A stretch of 28,450 bases of DNA from a virus, in the IMG/VR virus record IMGVR_UViG_3300028581_002006, positions 1-28,450 of that record; one strand, given 5' to 3'. The notes under the pieces are model-generated. The model made no database searches, was not told where the DNA came from, and was given only the letters and a program-made list of their open reading frames with translations. This document shows, in pieces, positions 13,861 to 21,774 of this stretch. Numbering within the stretch: position 1 is the stretch's first letter; every line of letters begins with the position of its first letter. The translations under genes and the position numbers were made by a program.

Positions 13861-16800
13861 ATGTCTATTAAAACGTTATCTAGATCAGGTACTAAAAATA
13901 ATACTGTAAAAAATCTTCAAGGAACGATTTCGAGTTTTAATATAGACTTGTCTACATCTTTTTTATCGGGTTCTAAATGGATACCGCGCTCAGATCCAAT
14001 AGCCATAAGTTTAAATACAGATTCTACTAAAATTTTTACTGTTACTAATAATGGAATTTTAGATCAATACTCTCTGCCTTTTCCAAACGCTCCATTATAT
14101 TCAGCTGTTTATGAAAAAAGTAACACTTTACCTTTAGGATCACTAAATCTAGTTAGAGGTTTATGTTTTTCTAGTGACGGATATAATATACACCTAATTG
14201 GGCGCAATGGTGGAAGCAACCAGGGAGAATTAAAACATTATCAAACTCCTGTTGCATTTGATGTAGGTAATGTTTTTTTAAGAAGTACTGTCGTTTTTGA
14301 AACTCCATTTGCACTAATCTCACAAGAATATCCGTCATCGATAGGATTTAGTAAAGATGGTTTAAAAATGTTTATATCCGATCCTTCGGTTATACAAAAT
14401 TTTCAGCTAAAAACACCATGGCAATCTAATACTGCTTATAATAAAGTTACGTTTTTCCCAAACCGTACTAGAATATCTTCAGATATTAAGTTTCTTAACA
14501 ATGGAAATACCATGATTCTTTTACATGGAGATGTAGATGAATTAAGAGAATACGCTCTTCCTTCTCCTTATGAACATTATAATGCTAATAGTGTAGGTAA
14601 TCTATATTTACAGAAAGAGATAGTTTCCACAACACCCGCGGCTTTTGATTTTAGTCAAGATGGAACAATTTTATATGTTGCGTGCGCTACATCAGACTCT
14701 ATCTTACAATACAATTTAAATACTCCTTTTGATATAAAAACTGCCAATATTTCTATAAATAAAAAGTTTCTTAGAGAATATAATACATTAAGCGGCAGTG
14801 AACCAAGAGGAATTTTTGTAGGAAATACCGGCAGTACATTGTTTTTTATATCAACAAGTTCAACTACTTCAAGACTCTATCAAGTTAATTTAACTGAAAA
14901 ATGGAACACTAATACTGCAGTATCTACAAATACTTTCATTAATTTAAATATAGATGATATAGGAGAAGGTGGAGGTGTTTTGTCATCATTATTTTTTGGT
15001 AATTCTGGAAGTTCTGCTTATTTTGCCGGATTTAATAACGATAGTATATATCAACTTAATTTAAAATCTCCTTGGAATGCTACCCTAGGTGCAAATATTG
15101 CAAATTCTAAAATCAGTTATTTTCAATATTCGGGTGTTTTAGAAAAATGGTCGTGGCAAAGTATTGCCAAACCGTTAGCGGTTAAATTTAATCCTGCTGG
15201 AAATGTTTTGTGGCATATGGCCAGGGATGACCTAAACGTGCGGAAAATTGGACAATTTAGTTTATCGACTCCTTGGAATTTATCAACTCTACAAAATTAC
15301 AACAGACAAACATTGATGAACGTTGATCCATTGTGTTTTAGATTTGGCAATGTGGGTTATAATGCCTATGTTACTTTTGACGGGGGTGCAGACGCAAATG
15401 TGCATCAATATGCTCTTTTAGCCCCCTATGATGTGGGCACTATGAGATATATGAAACATTTTCGTACTAGTACAGGAGAGGCAACTGCAGGTGGGCACGC
15501 ATTAAGTCAGGATGGGTCAAATCTATACGTAGTCGGTACAACCAAGGATACAATTAATCAATATACTCTTTCAACTCCTTGGGATATTGGAACAACAGGA
15601 AACGTCGTTGTGTCTAGTGCTAATATATTTGTAACGGATGGCGCACCTATTGATATGAGGTTTAATCCTGAAGGGAATGTTATGATTGTTCTTGGGGAAA
15701 ATACAGACTTTCTCCATACATTTAATTTAGGCATTCCTTGGATGGTAAGTACTGCTATAAAAGCAAACACACATAGTGCAAATGCTTTTGGTGAAGCTCT
15801 ACCAAAAGATTTCTTTATAAATCCTGAAGGAAATGTATTAATTTTATATGGTCAAACAAAGAAACGTCCTGTTCGAATACCTTTAAACGAAAGTTGGAAT
15901 TTAGCATCCGCATCCAACGCAGATGTTACATTCGGTTCTGCCAAATTTGAAACATTTGAGGGAACACCAACAACTATAGATTTTAATCCGTCAGGAAAAA
16001 TAGCATATATTGGTGGAACTATGAACGATAGAATATTTCCTGTGTTCCTTGCAAATTCTTATTATAACACTAGCACAGCAGACTTTGGTTTTCCTCTTAA
16101 TAATATGACTTTTGGAAACGAGGGAGGAGATTTTGTTTGGTCAAATACAGGTTCTTCTTTATTTGTTATGGACAACGCGTGTGTTATAAAACAATTTAGT
16201 GCAAAAGTACCGTATGATCTTTATTCTATCGATATTGGATTTGACATCAACAACCCACAACTTAAAATTAATAATTTAGAAACAACTTCATATAGTTTGG
16301 CTATTAGTGACGATAATCAATACTTATATGTTTTAGGAGCTAATGATAATTTATATCGAATACAATTTAAAGATCCGCATAATCCAAATTTGTCTAATGT
16401 TACTCTGCCTATCAAAAATTTAGCTAAAGATCTTACAACTGGTTTAATCCCTAGTTCTATAAAAGTTTTACCTAACGGAAATATTATTGTAGGTATTAAT
16501 ACTGTCTCAGGTAGCGGATTTCCTTCTGCAGGGTTTTATGACTATCCCGCACCAATTAATGCAAATGTTTCAGACATATCATATACATATAGTAATGTTT
16601 ATACTTCAACTTCTGCAAATGATACATTACCTACTGCAATAACCTTTGTAAATAATGGCAATGTTGCCTTTATTACAGGGGAGACATCTAACGACATAAC
16701 TCAACATCTTTTATCTCAAGCGTATAATATAGCAACGGCAAGAAGATCTACAGATGCAGCAAATACCTATACGGAAATTACTTTTGCAGATATAGGTGGT

Positions 16801-17286
16801 TTGGAAACAAGCCAAGATGGTAGATATATTTTTGCAACAGAAAAAAGTAGTACTAATGGAAGAGTATGGAGAGTAGAAATGCTCACACCAAATGTGATTG
16901 CAAATACAAGTATATATAATCGTGCAGGTGGAACTGTATTTAATATATCTCCTTGGAATGGAACAGGAACAACAACCGAAGATAATTTTGATTTTAATGA
17001 AGATGGAACAAAACTGTTCTATTTACCATCAAACCCATACAACAAAAATTTTGAGACGGGTGTCTTGGCTTCCTCAGAGATAACACAATTTGATCTAACA
17101 ACACCGTATGATGTTGCTCTGATGTCTAATTCTGGAATTTCAGCAAATACATCATATTTTAATGTTTATAACGCGGTTGATATGAAATTTTCAAAGAATG
17201 GAAGGTGTTTGTATATAACTCAATCAGAAGATCAGACTAATTACTATGTGACTCAAGCGTATTTAATAGATAAAAATGCATTATAA
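13861..17286 (+). CDS. giant beta-propeller-repeat adhesin, 1141 aa
   Basis: After a short N-terminus (MSIKTLSRSGTKNN) that matches the start of the protein at 17842, the rest is built from about 19-20 degenerate repeats of 50-67 residues. Each repeat reads approximately x-x-D-G-x-x-[LIM]-[YF]-[VI] ... D-x-I-x-Q-[YF]-x-L-x-[TS]-P-[WYF]-[DN]. This is the look of YVTN/WD-type beta-propeller blades, and 20-21 blades would make about three seven-bladed propellers. No signal peptide is seen. It is probably a receptor-binding or fibre protein. The start codon follows the preceding stop directly. Confidence 0.85.
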   Translation: MSIKTLSRSGTKNNTVKNLQGTISSFNIDLSTSFLSGSKWIPRSDPIAISLNTDSTKIFTVTNNGILDQYSLPFPNAPLYSAVYEKSNTLPLGSLNLVRGLCFSSDGYNIHLIGRNGGSNQGELKHYQTPVAFDVGNVFLRSTVVFETPFALISQEYPSSIGFSKDGLKMFISDPSVIQNFQLKTPWQSNTAYNKVTFFPNRTRISSDIKFLNNGNTMILLHGDVDELREYALPSPYEHYNANSVGNLYLQKEIVSTTPAAFDFSQDGTILYVACATSDSILQYNLNTPFDIKTANISINKKFLREYNTLSGSEPRGIFVGNTGSTLFFISTSSTTSRLYQVNLTEKWNTNTAVSTNTFINLNIDDIGEGGGVLSSLFFGNSGSSAYFAGFNNDSIYQLNLKSPWNATLGANIANSKISYFQYSGVLEKWSWQSIAKPLAVKFNPAGNVLWHMARDDLNVRKIGQFSLSTPWNLSTLQNYNRQTLMNVDPLCFRFGNVGYNAYVTFDGGADANVHQYALLAPYDVGTMRYMKHFRTSTGEATAGGHALSQDGSNLYVVGTTKDTINQYTLSTPWDIGTTGNVVVSSANIFVTDGAPIDMRFNPEGNVMIVLGENTDFLHTFNLGIPWMVSTAIKANTHSANAFGEALPKDFFINPEGNVLILYGQTKKRPVRIPLNESWNLASASNADVTFGSAKFETFEGTPTTIDFNPSGKIAYIGGTMNDRIFPVFLANSYYNTSTADFGFPLNNMTFGNEGGDFVWSNTGSSLFVMDNACVIKQFSAKVPYDLYSIDIGFDINNPQLKINNLETTSYSLAISDDNQYLYVLGANDNLYRIQFKDPHNPNLSNVTLPIKNLAKDLTTGLIPSSIKVLPNGNIIVGINTVSGSGFPSAGFYDYPAPINANVSDISYTYSNVYTSTSANDTLPTAITFVNNGNVAFITGETSNDITQHLLSQAYNIATARRSTDAANTYTEITFADIGGLETSQDGRYIFATEKSSTNGRVWRVEMLTPNVIANTSIYNRAGGTVFNISPWNGTGTTTEDNFDFNEDGTKLFYLPSNPYNKNFETGVLASSEITQFDLTTPYDVALMSNSGISANTSYFNVYNAVDMKFSKNGRCLYITQSEDQTNYYVTQAYLIDKNAL

Positions 17287-17298
17287 GATATTCTCAAA

Positions 17299-17306
17299 AA
17301 TAAATA
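17299..17306 (+). promoter_or_regulatory. weak late-type promoter box (AATAAATA)
   Basis: One mismatch from TATAAATA, 26 nt before the ATG at 17333. That is the same distance as the exact boxes before 11257 and 13298. In an AT-rich gap this could be chance, so the call rests on the position. Confidence 0.4.
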
Positions 17307-17332
17307 TATCAACAATAACATTCTAAACAAAT

Positions 17333-17503
17333 ATGACAACAAAAATATTAATAACACAAGTAGAAGCCGTACCCGGCGTAGCAACGCAAGGACAGAGTTT
17401 GTCACTTCAAGTAGGTGCAAATAACGCTATAATTGCCTCAGTAACATCTGCAGCTGGCGGCAGCAGCGACGAAATAGATTCATTCTTATTAGCAGGAATG
17501 TAA
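17333..17503 (+). CDS. small adhesin-cassette protein ending FLLAGM, 56 aa
   Basis: The protein opens MTTKILITQVEAVPGV, has a Gln/Ser/Ala-rich middle, and ends I-D-S-F-L-L-A-G-M. It parallels the 75-residue protein at 13298 in position and in its last residues, and is followed by the second copies of the other two cassette genes. No catalytic motif or membrane segment is visible. Probably a virion component. Confidence 0.7.
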   Translation: MTTKILITQVEAVPGVATQGQSLSLQVGANNAIIASVTSAAGGSSDEIDSFLLAGM

Positions 17504-17512
17504 AGGAACAAA

Positions 17513-17842
17513 ATGGCAACAACCTATAAGATTCTCGGGCAAGGAATGCCCACAGCAAATACATATTTTGATTTGTATACTGTACCTGCAAGTAATAGTG
17601 CAGTTACTTCCACACTAAATGTATGTAATACTACAGCATCAAATGTAACCTTTAGAATTCTTGTAAGACCGCAAGGCGCAGCAGCAAACGTATCACAGGC
17701 AATTGTATTTGATGCAGCACTGCCAGCACAAGATGCTATTGGCCTTACTTTAGGTATGACACTTGGTGCTACAGATAAAGTTACAGTATATTCATGGCAA
17801 GGTAACGTAGCCTTTTCATTATTCGGTACTGAGATTTACTAA
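17513..17842 (+). CDS. virion-type beta-sandwich protein, 109 aa (second copy)
   Basis: Starts MATTYKILGQ, contains L-T-L-G-M-T-L-G and ends F-S-L-F-G-T-E-I-Y. It is a paralogue of the protein at 13534. Hydrophobic strands alternate with Asn/Thr-rich loops and there are no catalytic residues. AGGAACAAA precedes the ATG. The stop shares one base with the start of the glycine-rich adhesin. The composition is more Ala/Gln-rich than the first copy, so the duplication is old or the copies came from different phages. Confidence 0.8.
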   Translation: MATTYKILGQGMPTANTYFDLYTVPASNSAVTSTLNVCNTTASNVTFRILVRPQGAAANVSQAIVFDAALPAQDAIGLTLGMTLGATDKVTVYSWQGNVAFSLFGTEIY

Positions 17843-18789
17843 TGTCAATTCGTCGTCTTTCCCAGAGAAGTATTCTATCTGTTAGTAATAGAGTAAACTC
17901 TGCCAACGTAAAAACAATACTAAGTGTACCTCCAAGACTTTATGCTGAGTATTTAGTTGTAGGTGGCGGTGGAGCTGGCGGTACCTATGGTGGAGGTGGA
18001 GGTGGCGGTGGCTATTTAACCAGTAATCTTAATATTATAGCAGGAAAAACATATGTTATAACTGTTGGTGCCGGTGGAGGTTACTCCGTAGATCCCAAAG
18101 CAGGTTTTAATGGTTCTAATAGTTCAATTATTTCAGACATATCACCATCTGCAAATGTAATAGCGTATGGTGGTGGTGGCGGAGGTGGTAGCGCTGAAGC
18201 CCCCACGGGCAGAAACAACGGCGGAAGTGGAGGCGGTGGTTCACAAGGCCAACCTGGCGGTATAGGTATATATCCAGGTTCTGCATTTGTAAGCGCTCCA
18301 AGGCAAGGATATGACGGTGGATTCGCACCAGGCGGTGGCAATTATCTTGGTGGAGGTGGCGGCGGCGCAGGACAAGCAGGATTTGAAGGATACAGCGGCT
18401 CCGATTTACCTCCAGGCAATAGAGGAAATGGTGGTAATGGATTAGTTTGGTTAAATGGAGTGTATTATGCCGGCGGTGGGGGTGGTAATGGATATCCAAC
18501 CAGTCACCGCAAGGGACAAGGTGGTCTTGGCGGTGGGGCAACTGCTCCAAGTGATTCAATTAGTCGCGGTGCGAATGCTACGATTAATACAGGCGGTGGC
18601 GGTGCAGCTGGCGGATATGGAGATCCAACATTTATTGTTGGAGGCTTCGGGGGATCCGGAGTTGTTATTATTAGATCTTTAGTTGTTGGTGCTACTACTG
18701 GATCAAATGTACTTGTTACCAGCGCAACATTAAACGGAGACGAAGCAGTTCAATACACATTCTATTCATCAGGCACAATAACATTCTAA
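17842..18789 (+). CDS. glycine-rich tail-fibre adhesin, 315 aa
   Basis: The N-terminus MSIRRLSQRS resembles that of the propeller protein at 13861. Residues about 35-275 are dominated by poly-Gly runs (GGGGG with A, N, Y and S), starting with Y-L-V-V-G-G-G-G-A-G-G and closing with G-G-S-G-V-V-I-I-R. This is the layout of polyglycine-type phage adhesins, such as the receptor-binding tips described in T-even phages. The final 35 residues form a non-Gly cap ending T-F-Y-S-S-G-T-I-T-F. The Gly-run loops probably contact the host receptor. Confidence 0.85.
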   Translation: MSIRRLSQRSILSVSNRVNSANVKTILSVPPRLYAEYLVVGGGGAGGTYGGGGGGGGYLTSNLNIIAGKTYVITVGAGGGYSVDPKAGFNGSNSSIISDISPSANVIAYGGGGGGGSAEAPTGRNNGGSGGGGSQGQPGGIGIYPGSAFVSAPRQGYDGGFAPGGGNYLGGGGGGAGQAGFEGYSGSDLPPGNRGNGGNGLVWLNGVYYAGGGGGNGYPTSHRKGQGGLGGGATAPSDSISRGANATINTGGGGAAGGYGDPTFIVGGFGGSGVVIIRSLVVGATTGSNVLVTSATLNGDEAVQYTFYSSGTITF

Positions 18790-18795
18790 ATAAAT

Positions 18796-19008
18796 ATGCA
18801 AACAATCGCAGAATTTGTCTTAAGTAATCCGGCTAACATAAACGCTGAGACTTTAGGTACAAGCGACCCTACCCTTGCTAAGCAAGAATTTGAGGCTCGG
18901 ATTACTTATGACAATATTATAACGGAAGCAGACCCAACTATGGTCTATATAAATAATAACACAATAATTGCCTGGTATGAAAAAGATGCTATGGTAGGAT
19001 TCATTTAA
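18796..19008 (+). CDS. hypothetical protein, 70 aa
   Basis: A soluble, acidic protein with no motif that I recognise; the middle is rich in Thr, Asn and Glu. It follows the glycine-rich adhesin by 6 nt, and the leader is TAAATAAAT with no clear ribosome-binding site, so translation may be coupled. The position suggests a virion or fibre-assembly role, but nothing in the sequence shows it. Confidence 0.6.
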   Translation: MQTIAEFVLSNPANINAETLGTSDPTLAKQEFEARITYDNIITEADPTMVYINNNTIIAWYEKDAMVGFI

Positions 19009-19021
19009 GGAGAGTAAGAAA

Positions 19022-19411
19022 ATGTCACATTTTGCACAAGTAGTTAATGGAATTGTAGCACAAGTTATTGTTGCTGAACAAGATTTCATAAATTCGGGAG
19101 CTGTCGGCGATCCAAGCCAATGGGTACAGACAAGCTATAATACATATGCGGGTGCCCATCGCAATGGCGGTACACCCTTACGTAAAAATTATGCCGGCAT
19201 CGGTATGGTTTATGATGCCGGCAGAGATGCATTCTATGCACCTCAACCATATCCAAGCTGGACTTTGGATGAAGCAACTTGCGTTTGGGGTGCACCTGTT
19301 GCACAACCAGATGTCGTTCTTCCAACAACCGAAGCAGACGGTACAGGTTGGCAATGGGATGAAGCAACAGTAAATTGGATAGCTGTAACTATTCCAAAAT
19401 TATCCGCTTAA
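19022..19411 (+). CDS. conserved phage protein, possibly structural, 129 aa
   Basis: AAGGAGAG precedes the ATG. The protein opens MSHFAQVVNGIVAQVIVAEQ and contains R-K-N-Y-A-G-I-G-x-x-Y-D, P-x-P-Y-P-S-W-T-L-D-E and W-x-W-D-E. Proteins with this exact layout are very common near tail genes of marine T4-like and other phages, but their function is not established to my knowledge. No membrane segment or catalytic motif is visible. It is the last gene before the terminator at 19430. Confidence 0.8.
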   Translation: MSHFAQVVNGIVAQVIVAEQDFINSGAVGDPSQWVQTSYNTYAGAHRNGGTPLRKNYAGIGMVYDAGRDAFYAPQPYPSWTLDEATCVWGAPVAQPDVVLPTTEADGTGWQWDEATVNWIAVTIPKLSA

Positions 19412-19429
19412 CGATTTGATTAAGCAAAG

Positions 19430-19454
19430 ACCCGGCATCTGACCGGGGTTTCTT
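19430..19454 (+). terminator. stem-loop terminator after the adhesin block
   Basis: CCCGG (19431-19435) pairs with CCGGG (19443-19447) around a 7-nt loop, followed by GTTTCTT. The stem is short but GC-rich in an AT-rich genome. The -35 box of the next promoter starts inside its T-rich tail. Confidence 0.6.
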
Positions 19455-19481
19455 GACTTCTGCAGTCAAGTGTTATATAAT
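19453..19481 (+). promoter_or_regulatory. sigma-70-like promoter for lysis genes
   Basis: TTGACT (19453-19458) and TATAAT (19476-19481) are separated by exactly 17 nt. It directly follows a stem-loop, the arrangement of T4-type PeSL cassettes. It would drive the endolysin and holin-candidate genes, with a leader of about 80 nt. Confidence 0.85.
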
Positions 19482-19501
19482 TAGTTCTGTGATATAGAAA
19501 T

Positions 19502-19551
19502 CCCCTGAGAAAAAAGTACTACAGCACCCTTTTTCTCAGTTTTCTGAGGGG
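19502..19551 (+). promoter_or_regulatory. leader hairpin(s) before the endolysin gene
   Basis: CTGAGAAAAA (19505-19514) pairs perfectly with TTTTTCTCAG (19530-19539). The overlapping left arm CCCCTGAGAAAA (19502-19513) can instead pair at 11 of 12 positions with TTTTCTGAGGGG (19540-19551). The two pairings share an arm and exclude each other unless they merge into one bulged stem. It lies between the promoter and AGGAG at 19561, so it could control endolysin timing. Confidence 0.55.
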
Positions 19552-19570
19552 AATAACCATAGGAGAAAAT

Positions 19571-20149
19571 ATGAATCTAAGTTTGAAACCTAATACTCTT
19601 AGAGTAGTAGATTGGTCAGCAAGGATGTTAAGAATAATTGGTTTATTACTTGTAATGTGGATAGTGTTTCTTGTATGTGATGAAAAACTCACTACATTAA
19701 AAGAAAGTAATAATCAATGGCAGACAGGTTATGTTAGTGCACAAGACAAATTGAAACAATTAGATTGTCTAACAAGAAATATTTACTGGGAAGCAGCGTC
19801 TGAGCCGTTTGAAGGTAAAGTAGGTGTAGCACAAGTAACGATGAATCGTTTAGAATCTGGCAGGTTTGCAGATACTGTATGTGGTGTAGTATATCAAAAG
19901 AATATAGTATATCAAAAGGTTGTATGTCAATTTAGTTGGTATTGTGAAAACAATCATGCTGTTAGACCCATACACAAAGAATTATGGAAAGAAAGTGAAT
20001 TGGTAGCTAAGAAAGTTCTTTTAGAAAATTTTAGATTACCATCTTTAAATAAGGCATTATATTACCATGCGGATTATGTTTCGCCTAATTGGCGCAAACC
20101 TAAAATTGATCAAATTGGCAGACATATATTCTATGGAGACAGAACATGA
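19571..20149 (+). CDS. SleB/CwlJ-type cell wall hydrolase, membrane-anchored endolysin
   Basis: This 192-residue protein has a single N-terminal hydrophobic segment (about 19-36), then a SleB-type hydrolase domain (Hydrolase_2 family). Its L-x-R-x-x-Y-W-E-A motif contains Glu74, the expected catalytic acid of these transglycosylase-like peptidoglycan hydrolases; Q-F-S-W and G-R-H-x-F-Y follow. The N-terminal helix would export it to the periplasm as a signal anchor. A strong AGGAG lies 5 nt before ATG. An 18-nt tandem duplication (19887-19918) inserts an extra Y-Q-K-N-I-V unit just before the QFSW region. It is the likely phage endolysin, next to a holin candidate. Confidence 0.85.
   Translation: MNLSLKPNTLRVVDWSARMLRIIGLLLVMWIVFLVCDEKLTTLKESNNQWQTGYVSAQDKLKQLDCLTRNIYWEAASEPFEGKVGVAQVTMNRLESGRFADTVCGVVYQKNIVYQKVVCQFSWYCENNHAVRPIHKELWKESELVAKKVLLENFRLPSLNKALYYHADYVSPNWRKPKIDQIGRHIFYGDRT
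19887..19918 (+). repeat. in-frame 18-nt tandem duplication in the endolysin gene
   Basis: The 14-mer TAGTATATCAAAAG occurs at 19887-19900 and again at 19905-19918, an offset of 18 nt. The protein therefore reads V-Y-Q-K-N-I-V-Y-Q-K. The perfect identity suggests a recent slippage event. Confidence 0.85.
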
Positions 20150-20448
20150 GATTCAATATTAATGCAATTAGAAACTTTCTAAACGAACATCTGCATAAAA
20201 TATCTGCAGATACGCTAGGATGGTTAGCAGCAATCGTAATACATTGTGCTACACTACCATCACTATTAGCGTTATTGACAGGTCTTAGTGACCACACCCC
20301 AAGCATAGATGTAGTTTTGTTTATGTGGACAGGTCTTGTTTTATTATTTGCTAGAGCAGTAGTCTTAAAAGACTCCTTAAATATAATTACAATCGGAGTA
20401 GGATTTATCGCTCAAGCAGCATTGATGGCACTAATACTTTTTAAATAA
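20146..20448 (+). CDS. small three-helix membrane protein, holin candidate
   Basis: This 100-residue protein has a charged N-terminus (about 20 residues) and three hydrophobic segments (about 23-45, 53-71, 77-98), ending in a single Lys. It overlaps the endolysin stop by ATGA. Size, number of helices and position next to a peptidoglycan hydrolase fit a class I holin, which would depolarise or perforate the inner membrane and trigger lysis. There is no sequence signature to prove it. The alternative is another lysis-cassette membrane protein. Confidence 0.6.
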   Translation: MRFNINAIRNFLNEHLHKISADTLGWLAAIVIHCATLPSLLALLTGLSDHTPSIDVVLFMWTGLVLLFARAVVLKDSLNIITIGVGFIAQAALMALILFK

Positions 20449-20449
20449 T

Positions 20450-20677
20450 ATGTCTAAACTTGAATTATGTGGCAGACCCTATGTGACATTTAATCCGTAC
20501 AATAAAGACCATCGAAAATGGTTTGCGGAATTCAACAAGAACCGCACTTGGTCTAAGTGTCCTGTTCGATTCGTTATAGATAACGACCACGGAGATCTTA
20601 TTACTATGATTCAGAGAAATCTGATACAATACTATGTAGATCGTGAATTTCGAAAAAGGTTGACGCCTTCACCTTAG
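20450..20677 (+). CDS. hypothetical protein, 75 aa
   Basis: A small basic soluble protein with N-P-Y-N-K-D-H-x-K-W-F and R-x-W-S-K-C-P-V-R-F motifs. It starts 1 nt after the holin-candidate stop. Its 3' end contains the promoter at 20660. I do not recognise the family; similar-looking short proteins occur in T4-like phages. Confidence 0.65.
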   Translation: MSKLELCGRPYVTFNPYNKDHRKWFAEFNKNRTWSKCPVRFVIDNDHGDLITMIQRNLIQYYVDREFRKRLTPSP

Positions 20678-20688
20678 TGTGTTATAAT
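20660..20688 (+). promoter_or_regulatory. sigma-70-like promoter
   Basis: TTGACG (20660-20665) and TATAAT (20683-20688) with a 17-nt spacer, the -10 extended by GTGT upstream. It begins inside the end of the preceding gene and lies 19 nt before the metallophosphoesterase ATG. No stem-loop precedes it. Confidence 0.85.
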
Positions 20689-20707
20689 ATGGCTTTAAGG
20701 AAATAAA

Positions 20708-21634
20708 ATGAAAATCGCACTTACATCAGATATTCATCTAGAATTTGGAGAATGGGTTCCCGTTAACCCAGAAAACGCTGACGTTTTAATTTTGTCTGGA
20801 GACATTTGCGTAGCAAAGGACTTAGGAGAAAAAGATTCATACAATCTTATGGGGGAGCATACCCGTAGTAATATGTATCATCGTTTCTTTGAAGCATGCT
20901 GCACAGAATATAAAGACGTTATCTATATCATGGGGAACCATGAGCATTATAATGGTGACTTTGCTGAGTCTTATAACACATTAAAGACAAAACTTGCCTA
21001 CCTACCAAGATTGCACATTCTTGAAAAAGAAATAGTAAAGATTGAAGATGTAACATTCATCGGTGGAACACTTTGGACAGACATGAACAATGAAGATCCC
21101 ATTACACTTCATGCAATGACACGTATGATGAATGACTTCCGTTGCGTAGATAATAGCAAACGAGATGCAGAACGCTGGGTTCCTACATATAAAATGAATG
21201 AGGATGGTAGCATCTTTAAAAATGAAAATGGTTTTCCTGAGCAAATAGGAGAAAAGCGTCAAAAGTATACACCTTTGTTCTCGCCCGTAGATGCAGTAGA
21301 TGAGCATAAGGGAATGCTTGGCTACATCAAGACTATTGTTGCTGAAAAAGGAAGTGATAAGTTTGTTGTGGTTGGTCATCATGCTCCATCTAAGCAATCT
21401 ACTAAGCCTCGCTACAAAAATGATACTGTTATGAACGGTGGTTATTCTTCTGATCTATCAGAGTTTATTTTAGATAGACCACAGATCAAAGCATGGACAC
21501 ACGGACATACACATGATTTGTTTGATTATATGATTGGTAGTACTCGTATAGTATGTAACCCTCGAGGATATGTACTATATGAAAGAGGTAGCAATGATGA
21601 AGAACCATATCTACCATACGTTTTTGAAGTATGA
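20708..21634 (+). CDS. calcineurin-like metallophosphoesterase, 308 aa
   Basis: All motifs of the metallophosphoesterase fold are present: Asp8 and His10 (SDIH), Asp32 (SGDIC), Asn77 and His78 (GNHEH), V-G-H-H-A-P near residue 222, and G-H-T-H near 266. These ligate two metal ions that hydrolyse phosphomono- or diesters. Between the third and fourth motifs sits an insertion of about 60 residues rich in charged residues. The substrate is unknown; in phages such enzymes may act on nucleic acids, nucleotides or modified proteins. AAGGAAATAAA precedes the ATG, and it is driven by the promoter at 20660. Confidence 0.9.
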   Translation: MKIALTSDIHLEFGEWVPVNPENADVLILSGDICVAKDLGEKDSYNLMGEHTRSNMYHRFFEACCTEYKDVIYIMGNHEHYNGDFAESYNTLKTKLAYLPRLHILEKEIVKIEDVTFIGGTLWTDMNNEDPITLHAMTRMMNDFRCVDNSKRDAERWVPTYKMNEDGSIFKNENGFPEQIGEKRQKYTPLFSPVDAVDEHKGMLGYIKTIVAEKGSDKFVVVGHHAPSKQSTKPRYKNDTVMNGGYSSDLSEFILDRPQIKAWTHGHTHDLFDYMIGSTRIVCNPRGYVLYERGSNDEEPYLPYVFEV

Positions 21635-21774
21635 CAGACGAAGAAGCACTTCAACTTTATGCTTTGATGCGGGAGCGCTGGGGGGATAAATTACCCGACC
21701 CCGATGTGCATCCCGCATCTTTTTCTTATTTTGTTAAACTATATCGTTATTTGAGTAGAAATAACATACTATGA
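21631..21774 (+). CDS. hypothetical protein, 47 aa
   Basis: Begins in an ATGA overlap with the phosphoesterase stop and ends in an ATGA overlap with the next gene. It is a helical, charged protein with W-G-D-K-L-P-D-P-D-V-H-P in the middle and a Tyr-rich end. No known function. The double overlap supports it as real. Confidence 0.65.
   Translation: MTDEEALQLYALMRERWGDKLPDPDVHPASFSYFVKLYRYLSRNNIL

Noticed and set aside
14754-14761. TATAAATA inside the propeller gene
   Set aside because: Exact late-box match but in the middle of a coding region with no gene start nearby; expected by chance in AT-rich DNA.
18128-18559. Minus-strand His/Leu/Arg-rich frames opposite the glycine-rich adhesin
   Set aside because: Low-complexity complement of Gly codons; it has no independent support.
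18789-18796. AATAAATA overlapping the ATG at 18796
   Set aside because: Too close to the start codon to give a usable transcript for that gene.
18948-18955. TATAAATA inside the gene at 18796, 66 nt before the ATG at 19022
   Set aside because: It could drive 19022, but the distance differs from the 21-26 nt seen at the other boxes. Kept out as likely chance.
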